Source: Elmis aenea (lineage: Eukaryota; Arthropoda; Insecta; Coleoptera; Elmidae). Taken from it: a stretch of DNA of 64,000 bases. The notes under the pieces were generated by a model. That model had not been told where the DNA came from. It saw only the letters and a program-made list of their open reading frames with translations, and searched no databases. This document shows positions 22,821 through 34,307 of the stretch, in pieces. Each line of letters opens with the position of its first letter. Within the stretch, counting starts at the first letter, position 1. Made by a program: the position numbers and the translations under genes. Location: contig OX393578.1 in NCBI GenBank assembly GCA_947652605.1, forward strand, positions 54,691,415 to 54,755,414. Reading direction: 5' to 3'.

Positions 22821-23986
22821 TAATTTAATTTTTATTCATACTATAATAATAAGATTAAAAACCACAACATACGATATTTATGTAGCAATTTTTAAACATA
22901 ATATTAAAAGAAGAAGTATTAATATGCAAGAAACAACTTTAGGCTATTGTAAAATAATCTGTAAACCTTAATAAATAAAAACAAACACATTTACAGATCA
23001 TAAAATTTGTGATATGCTTGTATGGTGGCGAAGAATGGGCGTTAACACAAAAAAATAAAACTTGATAAAATATTTTTTAAATGATAATCTGATCTATAAA
23101 GTTTATTCTCAACCACCAAAAATTTAAAAAAAATCGTCCAGTTCCGAGAAATGAATTTTTAAAATGCCCTTTATATTTCAAATTCTGAAACGCGCTGTGA
23201 TTGGCCGTGACGTCACTCTCCGCACAGTCAATGTGCAGCGGACTAGTTCCTATGCATCGCATAATGACAAGTTGTTATATATTTTAATATAATATGTTTT
23301 TTCTTTTAATAACTATGTATATTATTGCAATGTACGTAAATTATTATTGTGACAAGTTCTACACCTTTTTTTGGGATATTCAGAACAAATAAAGATTATT
23401 ATCATTATTAGGTATGTTAGGCGCGAAGCGCGCGACGAAGACGCCGCAGGGGCGTACTTTGGCCGTCGATTGTAAATAATAAACGTAATCGAACAACAAT
23501 TACAATTTATTATAATGAATAAAATACAAACAGTACTGCCTTTTAACAGTATTAGCAAAAGAATGATCTCAAGCCAACCCCGAGACCCCTCAGGGTGGCT
23601 TCACAACATATCTTAAGTGTTTTTAACATAAACAAATATGACATTCCTGGACCAGGCATATTTGTGTTCAAATATTCTTTACGTATACAGTATTGCGAGA
23701 GGTTTTAACTAGTTGTTAGTTTAGTGTATATTTCATTATAAAACAAAAGCAACTGTGTAAGTAAACTAATTATTTTGTAGAAATAATTCGATATTACTAA
23801 GGTCATTTAACAGGTGAAAATATGAACAAAAAGTATGTTTCCGTTTATTGTTTAATAATAGGTGATTGTAAACATTAAAAAAATGTATCTACTACTCTTT
23901 TAGTCATAGCTATATCTAAAAAACTTACAAAATTAATCTTAAATTCGAGGTAAATAAAATATGGGCTATATATAATAGTAGATAAT

Positions 23987-24216
23987 TGATAAAGTTGGTT
24001 TCTCCTGTTGTTTGATTATAGGTTAAATAAACGCAAAGTTGCTGGTTTTCAAACAGGTTTATTCGTTGCAAATTCTTTTTTTTTTAAAGATCCGAAATAT
24101 AATTTTTAGCCCTGAGGATGCCGATAAAATAACATCGGCGAACATGTCGAATCTTTTTTAAAAAAAGAATTTGCAACGAATAAACCTGTTTGAAAACCAG
24201 CAACTTTTCGTTTATT
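23987..24216 (+). mobile_element. Small hammerhead-like insertion with 14-bp TSD (copy 1)
   Basis: It is flanked by an exact 14-bp direct repeat, TAATAGTAGATAAT, at 23973-23986 and 24217-24230. Inverted arms of about 70 bp (24023-24093 and 24148-24216) surround a central segment. That centre at 24110-24149 contains CTGAGGA, a six-base-pair stem (GCCGAT with ATCGGC) and GAAC, close to the hammerhead CUGANGA / stem II / GAAA layout. There is no coding capacity. Penelope terminal repeats and retrozymes share this architecture. Confidence 0.65.
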
Positions 24217-24631
24217 TAATAGTAGATAATGTTCAATTCAATGATTCTACCATATTAATTTACACTTATAAGTTTTGAATGTTATCAGTTTTATGCTTAG
24301 ATCATATAAAAAAAGGTATATGGCTTTTTGTAAAACAAGCACTGTTAGTTCAGTATAAATATAATACAAATTTCATAAACGAAGCAACAGTGCTTTAAGA
24401 CTAATCAGCATTTTTAATCAAACATAAACATGCACCAAATAGAATACTACAAATAAGTATTGTTTAAAACTGCAGATTTTTTTGTTGGAAAGTAATAGGC
24501 TGCTTCATATTACATATTATTGCCATATGATTAATGCTTAATGCTAATGATAATGCTTAATGATAATTTAATAATGTTTTTCACTTTAGTGTATTTTTTT
24601 TGCATAAATACTATTTAATATATTTTTTAGT

Positions 24632-24832
24632 TTATTCAAATTTTAAATGGTCTTCGCAACAATATAATTTAGTTTTTTCGATTACGTCGGAAATACAACG
24701 TCTTGCTGCATCAAACCATTTTTTTCTTTTGGTGGAATTATCCGGAACAGCAAAAAACTATTTTTCTGGTTTTTTTGTAGAAGTGGTCTTACATTCAGGC
24801 ACAAAACACCACTTTCTTCTGTACGACGACAT
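24632..24832 (-). pseudogene. THAP zinc-finger domain exon, with premature stop
   Basis: From a minus-strand ATG at 24832, the frame reads KWCFVPECKTTSTKKPEK, a stop at codon 25, then FFAVPDNSTKRKKWFDAARR and LYCCEDH. The order C-x4-C, conserved Pro, Trp and C-x2-H matches the THAP DNA-binding zinc finger found in P-element-type transposases and related insect proteins. The frame ends soon after the His, as in a first exon, but no clear splice donor was identified. The internal stop indicates a dead copy. Confidence 0.75.
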
Positions 24833-25082
24833 GGTTGCGTTATATTTACAACAAGCACACACGTGTGATTTGCCTCATCGAGGAGCACGTACGGAGTGTG
24901 ACGTCATTTCTCGTGCGCATCGTTCAAGCCGTTTACGGCGCAACTTGCCGCGGGAAAACTTTAATCGTTAATAATAAATAAACGAAGTTGATTTAAACAA
25001 TTTTAACTTCACATATCATATTCTGAACATCAAATCTATCAAATTCTGAAGAAATTAAAAATTAGTGTAAACGCCCATTACG

Positions 25083-25150
25083 TAGGCGAAGAATTGTGGG
25101 CGAAGAATTGTGGGCGAAGAATTGTGGGCGAAGAATTGTGGGCGAAGAAT
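25083..25150. repeat. Inverted copy of the 14-bp minisatellite
   Basis: About 4.5 units of GCGAAGAATTGTGG, the reverse complement of the array at 22264-22412. It is the mirrored arm of the giant foldback. Confidence 0.9.
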
Positions 25151-25513
25151 GTTCCTAGAGCCGCTTTTTTCTCCACTTTTTTATGACTATTCCAAAGCCA
25201 ACTTGATAGCCCATAAGAAAAAATGCTGTTAGGGGAACTATCTCAAAAATGAAGAGTGATAAAAAAAATCTAACAATGGTTATATTCTACATAAAAAAGT
25301 ACCTTCAGAAGGTATAAATAACGTTATCAGAGAAAAAAGGAATTCAAAATTTTAAATTTTTTTGCTATAACATAGGAAGTATGAAGAATTTTGTACTTTT
25401 AAAAATTGATTGTAGCTCCTCTCCTACTAAGGAATAATTGATCTATAAACAAACTTATATCTCCTATAATAAGCGAGATTACATATTAGAAATGTATCTG
25501 GGACATCCTGTTT

Positions 25514-26575
25514 ACAGAGAAAACGAAATATATTTCCTGATATTATTTTTATATTCGTTTGGTAAATGATGATAAACTTTTGTCTGTTAATAGAAGCTGA
25601 CGAAAAAGTTTAAAGCGAATTATGCCATAATCTGAGGTAATTGTTATGTCTGCTAAATTAAGGCATCCCCTAGGTTTAATAACTTCCTTCCGAAATAAAG
25701 TCTTCGTTCAACTGGAATCCCGAAATTCTCGTACACATAAGCTGAAATATGGCGACATGCCGTAGTTATGACGCTAGTGCAATAATATATTCGCAACACT
25801 TTGCCAGGATTACGCTAAAACTAAATGCAAAGTTACGACTCCCTGGATTCAGCCATTATCCAGTGAAAATTTTCCTACATACTTGCTATACCGTACGTTT
25901 CTGTTCTTCAGTTTAAATTGAACAGAGACAAACGCGATTCGTAAGCCCTTCAGTTAAACTGCTATAGTTTTCAGGATTTAAAGCATCATCATAGCAAAGA
26001 TTATGCGGATAGCTATATTATACGACTGCAGTTTCATTTTAATTAAGAATTGCAATTATAGCTGCTGTTAAGTGGAACTTTCAAGGAATTTAATATTTTT
26101 AGGGTCTTAAATAATATAGACATTAAGTTTGATTAATGGCCGAGGTTAAGATGAATACCGTCTGCCGTATTTTGCTACCATCGTTACTTCATCTAGTTAG
26201 ACGTCCGTTGTTTTCTTATTCATCACGGACTTTTAATTAAGTTTTTATAACATAAACCTTTGTTCCGTAAATATTACTTCCATTCTATTAAGGACTTAAG
26301 AACGCGATCATAAAGCTCACTTTTCTATTTCTTGCAACATCTCATCTCCAGTAGGTGTACGAGGAGGTGTTTGTAAGTTTCTAGCCTAGCCTAGAAGAAA
26401 AGTGCACACTTGCAAAGAAATATAATTAAATTCAACTATTTAACGTTTATAAGTACCTTTAACCGTTTGGAAAAAATTCCTTTTCTTGGTCTGTAAACCA
26501 GATCTATACAGCATTGATTACCATCTCGTTTGACGTTGTCCTTTAAAGACTTTTTTGAGCTGGAGAAACATAATA
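25514..26575. other. Non-coding sequence
   Basis: No supported gene or repeat structure. Confidence 0.4.
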
Positions 26576-26639
26576 GTAACATAAAGTAATCAAAGGGGCA
26601 AATCGGGAGAATATGGTGGACAATTTCATTGATTTTTGC

Positions 26640-27770
26640 AGAGCAACAAAGTGTACACGGGTTGCTGAAATAACACTAAAAGCATGAGAGACAACAAAGC
26701 TGTCAGTCCTGGTGGTATACCTATAGAAGATTAAGAAAAAGCACATTTAGAAACGTTAGAAGCTCGGACTAAATTATTAAATGGCTTCTTAAGAACAAAC
26801 ACGGCTCCAAAAGAGTAGAAGGAAGTCGAATTGAGCTTTATACACAAAATATGAAATAAAAAGAAATATGGACATTATAGAGGAATCAGCGTTATTTCGA
26901 CAATGGTAGATTATAAGCGAGTAGTAAAAAACTAAATTAAGGAAGATTTTTGTGAAACCATCGATCAGTCTACATTCCTCTATTCTTCTCATAAATCTCA
27001 TTTCCTGTGCCTGTATTCTTTGTTTTCGTTTTGTATTAGTGTCCAAGTTCTGAACTGTACGAGAGGAAAAATGTGTACAGCCTACTATTCGTAGATGTTC
27101 ATGTACTGCTAGCAAAAGATTAGGACTACATAAACTTTATGTTTAGAAAATTTAAACTTGAATAAGAAAAGTGGGGTTTGGAAATAGACCATAAAAAAAC
27201 TCAACACGTGGTAATAGGTAGTCCAGGGTAAGAGCTACAATTAAACTGCGAGGAAATAGTGCTAACAAACGAGTATAAATACCTAGGAGTTATCTTACTA
27301 TCCTACGGAATATACGAATAAGACATTCAAAGCAAAACAAAAGATATAAGATTATTGGTTGTAAATTTACCTTTGCTATTGTGGAACGATATTGTCACGG
27401 AAAAGACCAAAAAAAAAGATTATTTTATGCATTTGTTGAAAGTTGCACTATGTATTGATCGAAAGTATGGACTTTTAACAAAACCATGAGTAATAGAATT
27501 ATGGCAACAGAATTGATGGTCTGAAGGAAGTACTGCAGAGCGACTCCATTTGACCAAGTTCAAAATGAAGATATTAAACACAGTCTACTTCCAGAAGTAG
27601 AAACTTCAATATTGTACACCGTAAAGAGAAAGACGTAGATGCAGCTGGAACCTAAATGTGAAAAGAAGCCATGGAAGGAAGAAACTATAAGGAGGAGGAT
27701 TTTTACTACAGGGATGAATGAAGAAAGGGACGCGGTAAACGGTGTACGCTGTCAACACACCTCTAATACA
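26640..27770 (+). pseudogene. LINE reverse transcriptase relic (RTE/R1-like), rearranged
   Basis: Plus-strand frames carry DNKAVSPGGIPIED, KEVELSFIHKI and YGHYRGISVISTMVDY, matching the conserved blocks before catalytic motif A. Further along, CEEIVLTNEYKYLGVIL matches the post-catalytic block. Between them, 26940-27115 reads in the opposite direction as a RIQAQEMRFMRRIEECRLIDG-type C-terminal block, so the locus is rearranged or two copies overlap. Stops are frequent. Confidence 0.65.
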
Positions 27771-27799
27771 TTGATAAGATTCGTAATTTTGCAATGATT

Positions 27800-29265
27800 T
27801 CGTTATCTAAGTCAGTAATTATGGTTAAGATATTAAAAAACATGCATACTAGTTTAAAAATATGCTTTTAAAATTGTGTCCAATCACTTACATGTAGATT
27901 TACATTAAAAATGTTTTGAATGCGGTTATGAATTATCTGCAATTAATGTTGAAACGTTAACTAATAAATATTTAACATAAAATCTTGGGATTAAAATTGA
28001 TTTACTTTGCTGGGACGTTACTGTTAAGTATGAAATCTCTTTAAACAGCTCAGCTAATGCAAAAGTTTGTTAGAAAAGTTGTAGTAAATAAAGTTCTGTA
28101 CAACTTCTGTTAAAACGTTTTTTCGAAGCACAAATTGCTTGGAAGATGTTTAATTTATTTGGTGGTAACATGTAAAGCTTCAGTAAATTCTCAATGTCCA
28201 AGATTTATTATTAATGTGTCCTTAATGCGTTTGTGTGAGTGTACAGGGTGCATTACCAATATTGTCGCGATTTTTAATCAATAATTGTTGTGGTTTTTGG
28301 GTTTGAAAACTTTCAGTTACATTTTTAGATATTTCTTGTAAAGCCATACGAAATGCTGTGATGCTAAATGGTGTTTGGAGCCGTTGATAATATATTTTCA
28401 CTAAAGCATGACAAATGATGCTGCCTTTTTTTCATAACGATTAAGCTAACGGAGCAAAAACTCCAATGCCGGCATATTTTTGTATGTATATATATTATCT
28501 CCTGACAAGCTAAACACCTTTCTAAGTGAAATCTTGTGTCATATCAGAAATAAATATCGTTCATCACTTATCCCGTCGCAGGGTGTTAACCCAGCGAAAT
28601 TTAAAAAATATATTGAAATAAATCTGTGTTAAGCTCTTAATAATTACGGCCCATATAAATAACTCGAAAACATTAAATTTCCATTATAAGCTCACGAAAC
28701 GTATTACCTGGGCTTTTTCAAAGAATTACTAGGAGATTGATAGTAGGCTGGGGACAGTAAATACCGTTATTGGTTGCTTGCTATTTAACGCCACGTGACC
28801 GGAGATCTAAGTGGCTTCTCCGCCGAAACAGAATTAAAAGTAAGTCGATTATTGACCAACCTCGCATTTTCAAGCAAAAACTCAACGATAAACGAAATAA
28901 TTAAGAAATAGAGTCTATGGAACGTTAAAAAATTTATGTATTCTGTAAACTGCCAAGAATTTTAAAGAACTAATTATTTGCTCTTTAGAAAAATAAAACG
29001 CTCAATAGTAAAAACAAAACGCTATATTATAAAATATTTTTATTTTACCGTTCGTTACTATTAGACAAACTTCCAGTCATTGCTACCGTACACAGCTATG
29101 GGCACTCTGTTTAGATCACTAAAAGAAGGTTAGGCTAGAGGTCAGTAAAAGGTTATTTTAATGCTGATATAAGCAAAGTGACAGTTGATACAATATGGAC
29201 GTATGCGGTGGCAGCAAGTAAATCTTATGTAATAATAGGGGATGCTTAAACAATAGATTCGTCTT
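27800..29265. other. Non-coding sequence with a solo CAGGGTG end
   Basis: TACAGGGTGCATTACC at about 28241 looks like a left end of the CAGGGTG type, but no mirrored right end was found nearby. Nothing else is supported. Confidence 0.4.
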
Positions 29266-29590
29266 TTTCTTCTTTAATCAGTTCCTCATACCTTTCGGTG
29301 TCGAGGTATGCTTTTCTATTTCTGTTGTTTATCCACTCCTGCCTATCGTTAGCTAATTGTGGCACATCTCTCCAGCTGACTCCTTTTTCTTCTAGTCTCT
29401 GCCGCACTTCCAATTACCATTTTATTCTTGGTCTTCCTTTGTTTCTTTTTCCCTTTATCTTCATTTCCCATACTATTTTCGCGTATATTCTTTCTGGCAT
29501 GCGTAGTAGATGTCTAAGCCATCTTGATTCGCCTCCCTCTTTTTCTTAATATCCGTTATTCCTATGTGTTTTCAATTTTTTTCGTTCACT
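29266..29590 (-). pseudogene. LINE C-terminal fragment
   Basis: The minus strand reads SRWLRHLLRMPERIYAKIVW, then KGKRNKGRPRIKW and SWRDVPQLANDRQEW. This is a standard LINE polyprotein C-terminus with a GRPRIKW signature. One stop interrupts it. Confidence 0.75.
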
Positions 29591-29599
29591 TTAGTTATT

Positions 29600-29925
29600 C
29601 TGTTTTCAATAAATATTGTGCAAGTGGAATATTTGTATAAAAATTGTCTGTTACGACATTTCTTCAAGAGTTTTTTCAATAAAATATTAGGCCACTTACA
29701 AGTTTTGCGCCCTGATTTACATCTCGTGGTTCTAAAGGCTGTTTTGCAAGATAGATTTGTCATTTCAGAGGATAGGCATTCTCTGCATCGCAAATCCACC
29801 AGATTTTAATTCCATATTTAGATGGTGTTGATTTCATACGAACAACACCCTCCAAAACCTAATAGTTGTTCATCTATTGTCAAGTCGGTGATTCCCCTAA
29901 ATATGGGTACAATCTAGAGTAGAAA
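29600..29925 (-). pseudogene. piggyBac-like transposase fragment
   Basis: Minus-strand frames carry DLTIDEQLLGF, then after a shift SKYGIKIWWICDAENAYPL, and then RNVVTDNFYTNIPLA. These correspond to the conserved central blocks of piggyBac transposases: LTVDEQL-x-GFRG, KP-x-KYGIK, and the D-N-x-FT-S-IPLA block with a catalytic Asp. Stops and frameshifts disrupt it. The likely 5' end of the element is near the TTAA at 31653-31656. Confidence 0.78.
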
Positions 29926-30208
29926 TTGCTGATGTAGACTATGAATCATATATTCAACCCATACAATTATATTTATAACCGATATATTCAAGAAAATGCA
30001 AGTAATACCTGAATTGGCATTTCAAAACATTGGGGTTCTTGAGAACCCCGAATGTCCAGTAACTTAACTGTTGTGTTTGCGTTAACCTAATAATTGTTAC
30101 GTTAACTTTACAACAAATATGAAAGCAGTGAAAGATGGCTAAAACACTAACAAAAGATGTTCTAGAGGCACTAATTACAGTTATGAAAAATAAAAAAATT
30201 ATCAATAT

Positions 30209-31597
30209 TAAGGTGACCAACCGTCCTCCTTTAGGGAGGACAGTCCTCCTTTTTTCACTTCTGTCCTCCCTTGAAAAGTGTCCTCTTTTTTGTCCTTTTC
30301 GATATTTGAAGACTAAAATCTGTAAATCTCCAAAAGAAAATACTAGGAATAGGCTGTAATGTTCATATTTTGTCAAATGCAATCAACACGGCGTCATGTG
30401 CCATGCCAATTGATGTAGAATTAATAATAACTACAATTTATTTGTGTTTTAGTCGTTTTACCGTTCGCGTGGCTACTTTAAAACAATTTTGTAAAGAAGC
30501 GAATGTTGAATACAAAAAACACCTGCTATAGAGCGTGTTCTACAATTATTCGAGCCTTTTCGCTTACATTTTTTGAGTTTAGACAAATGTCCTAAAATCC
30601 TGGAGTCGTTTTTCAATAATGAAATATCTGAGATATTAATGTATTTTGTACATAATCAAGCATCTATTTTTCACAAAACGATTCAAAAGATTGAAGGTGA
30701 ACACATTTCAGCTACAGAAGTTAGCCTTATTTTGAATGACTTTATCCTTCAATATAAATCTCGATTTGAAGAAAAATTTCTTCCTTTAATTATAAAAAGA
30801 AAATTATCAGACTTAAAGGAATCAAATCCGGGCATAACGAAAAAGTTTATCAAAGAAGTGCAGAATTTTCACCAAACATGTTTTCAATATATCGAAGAAT
30901 GGTCTAAAACAAACCTCAAATAACAGTTTTCAATGGTGTTTTTTGGCTTCATCGCCAGTATGTTGGACAGATATTAAATCTTGTGTTGAGTTTTTATCTA
31001 AAGAATTGCCAGATATTAAAATAGATGACAATTGTCTCGTTGAAGCAATTAGAAGACTGAATGTATATTTAAATTCTGAAAAATTAATACAATGGGAAAA
31101 TCAACACGTTAAAATTGATAAAAGATGGGTGGAAATATTCAGCCATTTCAAAAATGGACATATTCCATGTGAAAATTTATTTATTCTTGTTCAATTTGTG
31201 TTGTGCTGCCCTGGAACTAATGCAGCAGTTGAAAGAGTTTTTTCAATTGCTAATGATTTTTGGACAAGTGAGAAATCGAGATTGAATGTTGATACTCTAG
31301 CTGCAGCACTTGCCGTAAAATTCAATATGAAAGACATTTCTTGTTCAGATATTTCCAATATATTGTTAGAAGATAATACACTGCTAAAAAATATTCATTC
31401 AATGGAGAAGTTCTCCTTTAAATAGTTATAGGCATATAAGCATAAAATTTCATGTTAGTGTTAGTTACAAATGTTTTTATTAAGCATTTATCATATTATA
31501 ATGTTTGCAATGCATAAAATGTGTCTTTTACTTATTTACTTTTTTTTTGCTCTTTAATTTGTGTCCTCCTTTTCATTGTAAGAAAGTTGGTCACCTT
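30209..31597 (+). mobile_element. hAT element with GGTGACCAAC ends and 8-bp TSD
   Basis: Ends AAGGTGACCAAC and GTTGGTCACCTT mirror each other. The exact 8-bp repeat ATCAATAT flanks it at 30201-30208 and 31598-31605. Subterminal TCCTCC repeats are present at both sides. The 1.39-kb element carries a broken hAT transposase and lies inside a piggyBac-type relic. Confidence 0.92.
30410..31425 (+). pseudogene. hAT transposase C-terminal half
   Basis: Similarity starts with VATLKQFCKEANVEYKKHLL. It breaks at a stop where the expected RWLS block is deleted, then resumes IERVLQLFEPF and SLDKCPKILESFF. Open frames 30573-30923 and 30943-31425 are separated by a stop or shift at the junction. The second ends with CCPGTNAAVERVFSIANDFW and the hAT dimerisation (Dimer_Tnp_hAT) region. 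The BED finger and first catalytic Asp region are missing. Confidence 0.85.
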
Positions 31598-31605
31598 ATC
31601 AATAT

Positions 31606-31652
31606 AAATAAAGGATTGGGCTTCGCAAGAACCCCTGTTGTCCATTTGAAGG
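31606..31652. mobile_element. Probable piggyBac-type terminus
   Basis: The sequence carries GGGCTTCGCAAGAACCCC, a relative of the GGGGTTCTTGAGAACCCC palindrome at about 30028-30045. It then ends in CCATTTGAAGG immediately before TTAA at 31653-31656. This would fit the 5' end of the piggyBac relic whose transposase fragment lies at 29600-29925. Confidence 0.4.
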
Positions 31653-31659
31653 TTAAGCA

Positions 31660-32690
31660 AAGCAGTTGCGTTGCATAGATGCGTTATTAAAACTTTTTAT
31701 ACCTCTGAACAATTTTGCTATGTATAAACGCACTAACGCGTATGAAAAACGGCGCAAACTTAAGGACCACCCAACAATAAATCTCTTTTATCCTTTACAT
31801 TCATCTTTATTATCGGATAACGGCACTTATTGGCACAAAATTAGCAGATATAAATCGTGAAGGAGCATCGAAACGAAATCAACTACAATTCCCTGGTACC
31901 TAATTTGCAAGCAGCGGAAACCGACGCCGCAGACCAACCGACACACATCACCGGGCTTGCCATAATTCGCACTAATCGAATTTCCTGTCAAACTAAACAG
32001 ATATTATCAGCTTACAATACGGGAATACACTAAAACATGGCCATGAAAACGCCATAAAATAGAAGCAACACGTTCTGTTGGATCATTTCTTTACAATTAC
32101 ATTTTAAAAGTATTTACTCACATTTTTCAAACTGATTTATACTACACGTAAAAATAGACCTAATGCGTTCACAATTGCAAATAAGTATTTGGTATACATT
32201 CACACGAACAATTTTGCTTATCAAATAAATCAACAAGCTTTTAAAACTCAATGGCGATGGGAAAATTTTTTAAATGTTGTGAATAATAATAATTAATGTG
32301 TGCAAAATTTGAATCGTAAAGTGTCAGGGAGGTGAACAGACAAGAATCTATGTATGGTTTCAACTCATTCGTCCCACCCACCTAACGTCAGAACAACTGG
32401 ATTAGTGACCCTCGGGCTGGAAATTGTCATTGTGCCTCCACAGAATGCTAATTACATATCGATTTTATAGCCACGAGCTCAGAATTTTTTCAGTTTTGTT
32501 ATTTTTGAAGAGCCTGCAACGCACTTTTTCTCATTGTTGGTTTTACTGTTGAGTTAATCGAGCTTTCAGAGGGGCGATTTTTTTATTTATATTGACATTT
32601 GATGGTTTTCACAGTGCTGTCCGCTATACATTGAATGATAATACATTTTACGCAAACCAATTTTGTTCTGGATTGAATATAAAATTCTCC
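31660..32690. other. Non-coding sequence
   Basis: No supported gene or repeat structure. Confidence 0.4.
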
Positions 32691-32693
32691 GGG

Positions 32694-32791
32694 CCTGTAA
32701 CTTCTGCAGTAGTACGAGAAATTTTGGACTTTTAAACATTGATTGTGGCTCCTCATACAAAGAAATAATTTAACTGATTTAAGCGAATCTA
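32694..32791. repeat. Diverged fragment of foldback family E
   Basis: Similar to arm sequence around 34146-34240 (the GATTGTGGCTCCT block) and lying directly before the intact family E copy. It is either an older copy or part of a target hit twice. Confidence 0.6.
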
Positions 32792-34307
32792 TACAGGGTG
32801 TCCCAGATTACATTTCCAGCATGGGGATCTCGCTTATTATAAGAGATAGAGGTTTGTTTCAATTAGATAAATTATTACTTGGTATGAGAAAAGCCACAAT
32901 AAATTTTTAAAAGTACAAAATTCCTCGTGCTTCAGATGTTATAGCAAAAAATATGAAAATGTCCAATTTCTTTTTTCTCTCATAACTTTTTTGTCGTAAT
33001 CATTAGAACAATTTTATTTGTACTTTCTGAAGGTACTTTTTAATGGAGAACGTAACTGTTATCTTAGATTATTTTTAACACCTACCATTTTCGAGATATT
33101 ACCCCTAATTTCATTTTTTCTTATGGGCCGCGAAGTTGGCTATGGAATAGTTGAATGTGCTTTTTTTTTCTCTTTAAAATGAGATATTACTTGCTTCATC
33201 TATTTTCATAAATAAGTCACAAAATCAAGAAAAATCGAATTTTACCCATCACTTATCAAGCTATCTTTGAAAATAAAAACAAAAAACAACTAATTAAATG
33301 TCAAATGACAGTTACCATTTGTCTGCGGTATCATTTATTAGAATTTCACCTTATTGTTGTGTAATTCGATGGTTTTTGTAGTAAATTGTTATGATGATGG
33401 CAACATTTAAAAATAGCGATTAATTTGACAGGTTGAGATGCTACATTCTTTGCCATAAAAACTGTGTAGAAGCTGAGCGAATATAATTAGAGCTATATCC
33501 CGAGAAAATGCAACGAAGGATGCGTAATTACAAAAATTTGGAAATAAATTTAAAAGTATATGGTTTTTTCGACAAACCAACCAAAAATCCAAAACAAATC
33601 AATAATTAATTAGAATTATTTATTTTACACAGTCTCTATTGTAAATAATGTGGCATTTCAACATATAAAATTTTTAATTAGTTGTAAATGTGCCCATAAT
33701 TATATGATAACAAATTTGCTACAAAGACTATCGAATTACACAACAATACTAAACAATTTTAATAAATGATACCGCAGACAAATGGTAACTGTCATTTGAC
33801 ATTTAATTAGTTGTTTTTTGTTTTTATTTTCATAGATAGCTTGATAAGTGATGGGTAAAGTACGATTTTTCTTGACTTTGTGACTTATTTATAATATAAA
33901 CGTAGCAAATAATATCTCATTTTAAAGAGAAAAAATAAGCACATTCAACTATTCCATAGCCAACTTCACGGCCCATAAGAAAAAATGAAGATAGGGGTAA
34001 TATCTCGAAAATGGTAGGTGTTAAAAATAATCTAAAATAACAGTTACATTCTTCATTAAAAAGTACCTTAAGAAAGTACAAATAAAATTGTTCTAATGAT
34101 AAAGACAAAAAAGTTATGAAAGAAAAAAGAAATTGGACATTTTCATATTTTTTGCTATAACATCTGAAGCACGAGGAATGTTGTACTTTTAAAAATTGAT
34201 TGTGGCTCCTTTCATACCAAGTAATAATTCATCTAATTTAAACAAACCTCTATCTCTTATAATAAGCGAGATCCCCATGCTGGAAATGTAATCTGGGACA
34301 CCCTGTA
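32792..34307. mobile_element. CAGGGTG foldback element, family E (intact palindrome)
   Basis: The left end TACAGGGTGTCCCAGATTAC mirrors the right end GTAATCTGGGACACCCTGTA. The 1.5-kb element is palindromic throughout, with the centre near 33550. It contains the GGGGATCTCGCTTATTATAA subterminal phrase. No transposase is recognised. The giant foldback at 19895-25513 is an older relative. Confidence 0.88.

Larger units (their letters stand above)
23037..25077 (-). mobile_element. THAP-domain DNA transposon relic
   Basis: Inverted ends GGGCGTTAACAC and GTGTAAACGCCC have one mismatch. Subterminal sequence is also weakly mirrored: GTGACGTCACTCTCCGCAC near 23208 versus the reverse complement of a block near 24893-24907. 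A THAP-domain coding fragment reads leftward from near the right end. The element has landed in the 14-bp minisatellite, which makes the target duplication ambiguous. The THAP domain and length would fit a P-element-like or THAP-bearing Harbinger-type element, but no DDE core is recognised. Confidence 0.6.
19895..25513. mobile_element. Giant degenerate foldback (family E) with nested insertions
   Basis: The left arm begins with a mutated CAGGGTGTCCC end followed by CAGATTACATTTCC near 19905. The right arm ends with the mirror ATGTATCTGGGACATCCTG. Arm sequence resembles the intact family E copy at 32792-34307. Between the arms lie a Penelope element (20297-21964), a 14-bp minisatellite mirrored on the right at 25083-25150, a short MITE, a TTAGG tract and a THAP element (23037-25077). 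Removing the insertions leaves a recognisable palindrome. Confidence 0.65.

Noticed and set aside
24600..24971. 123-codon plus-strand frame
   Set aside because: Shadow of the THAP exon on the minus strand, which has a clear domain match.
29954..30382. 142-codon minus-strand frame
   Set aside because: It crosses the boundary of the hAT at 30209, includes its terminal repeats, and has no recognisable domain.
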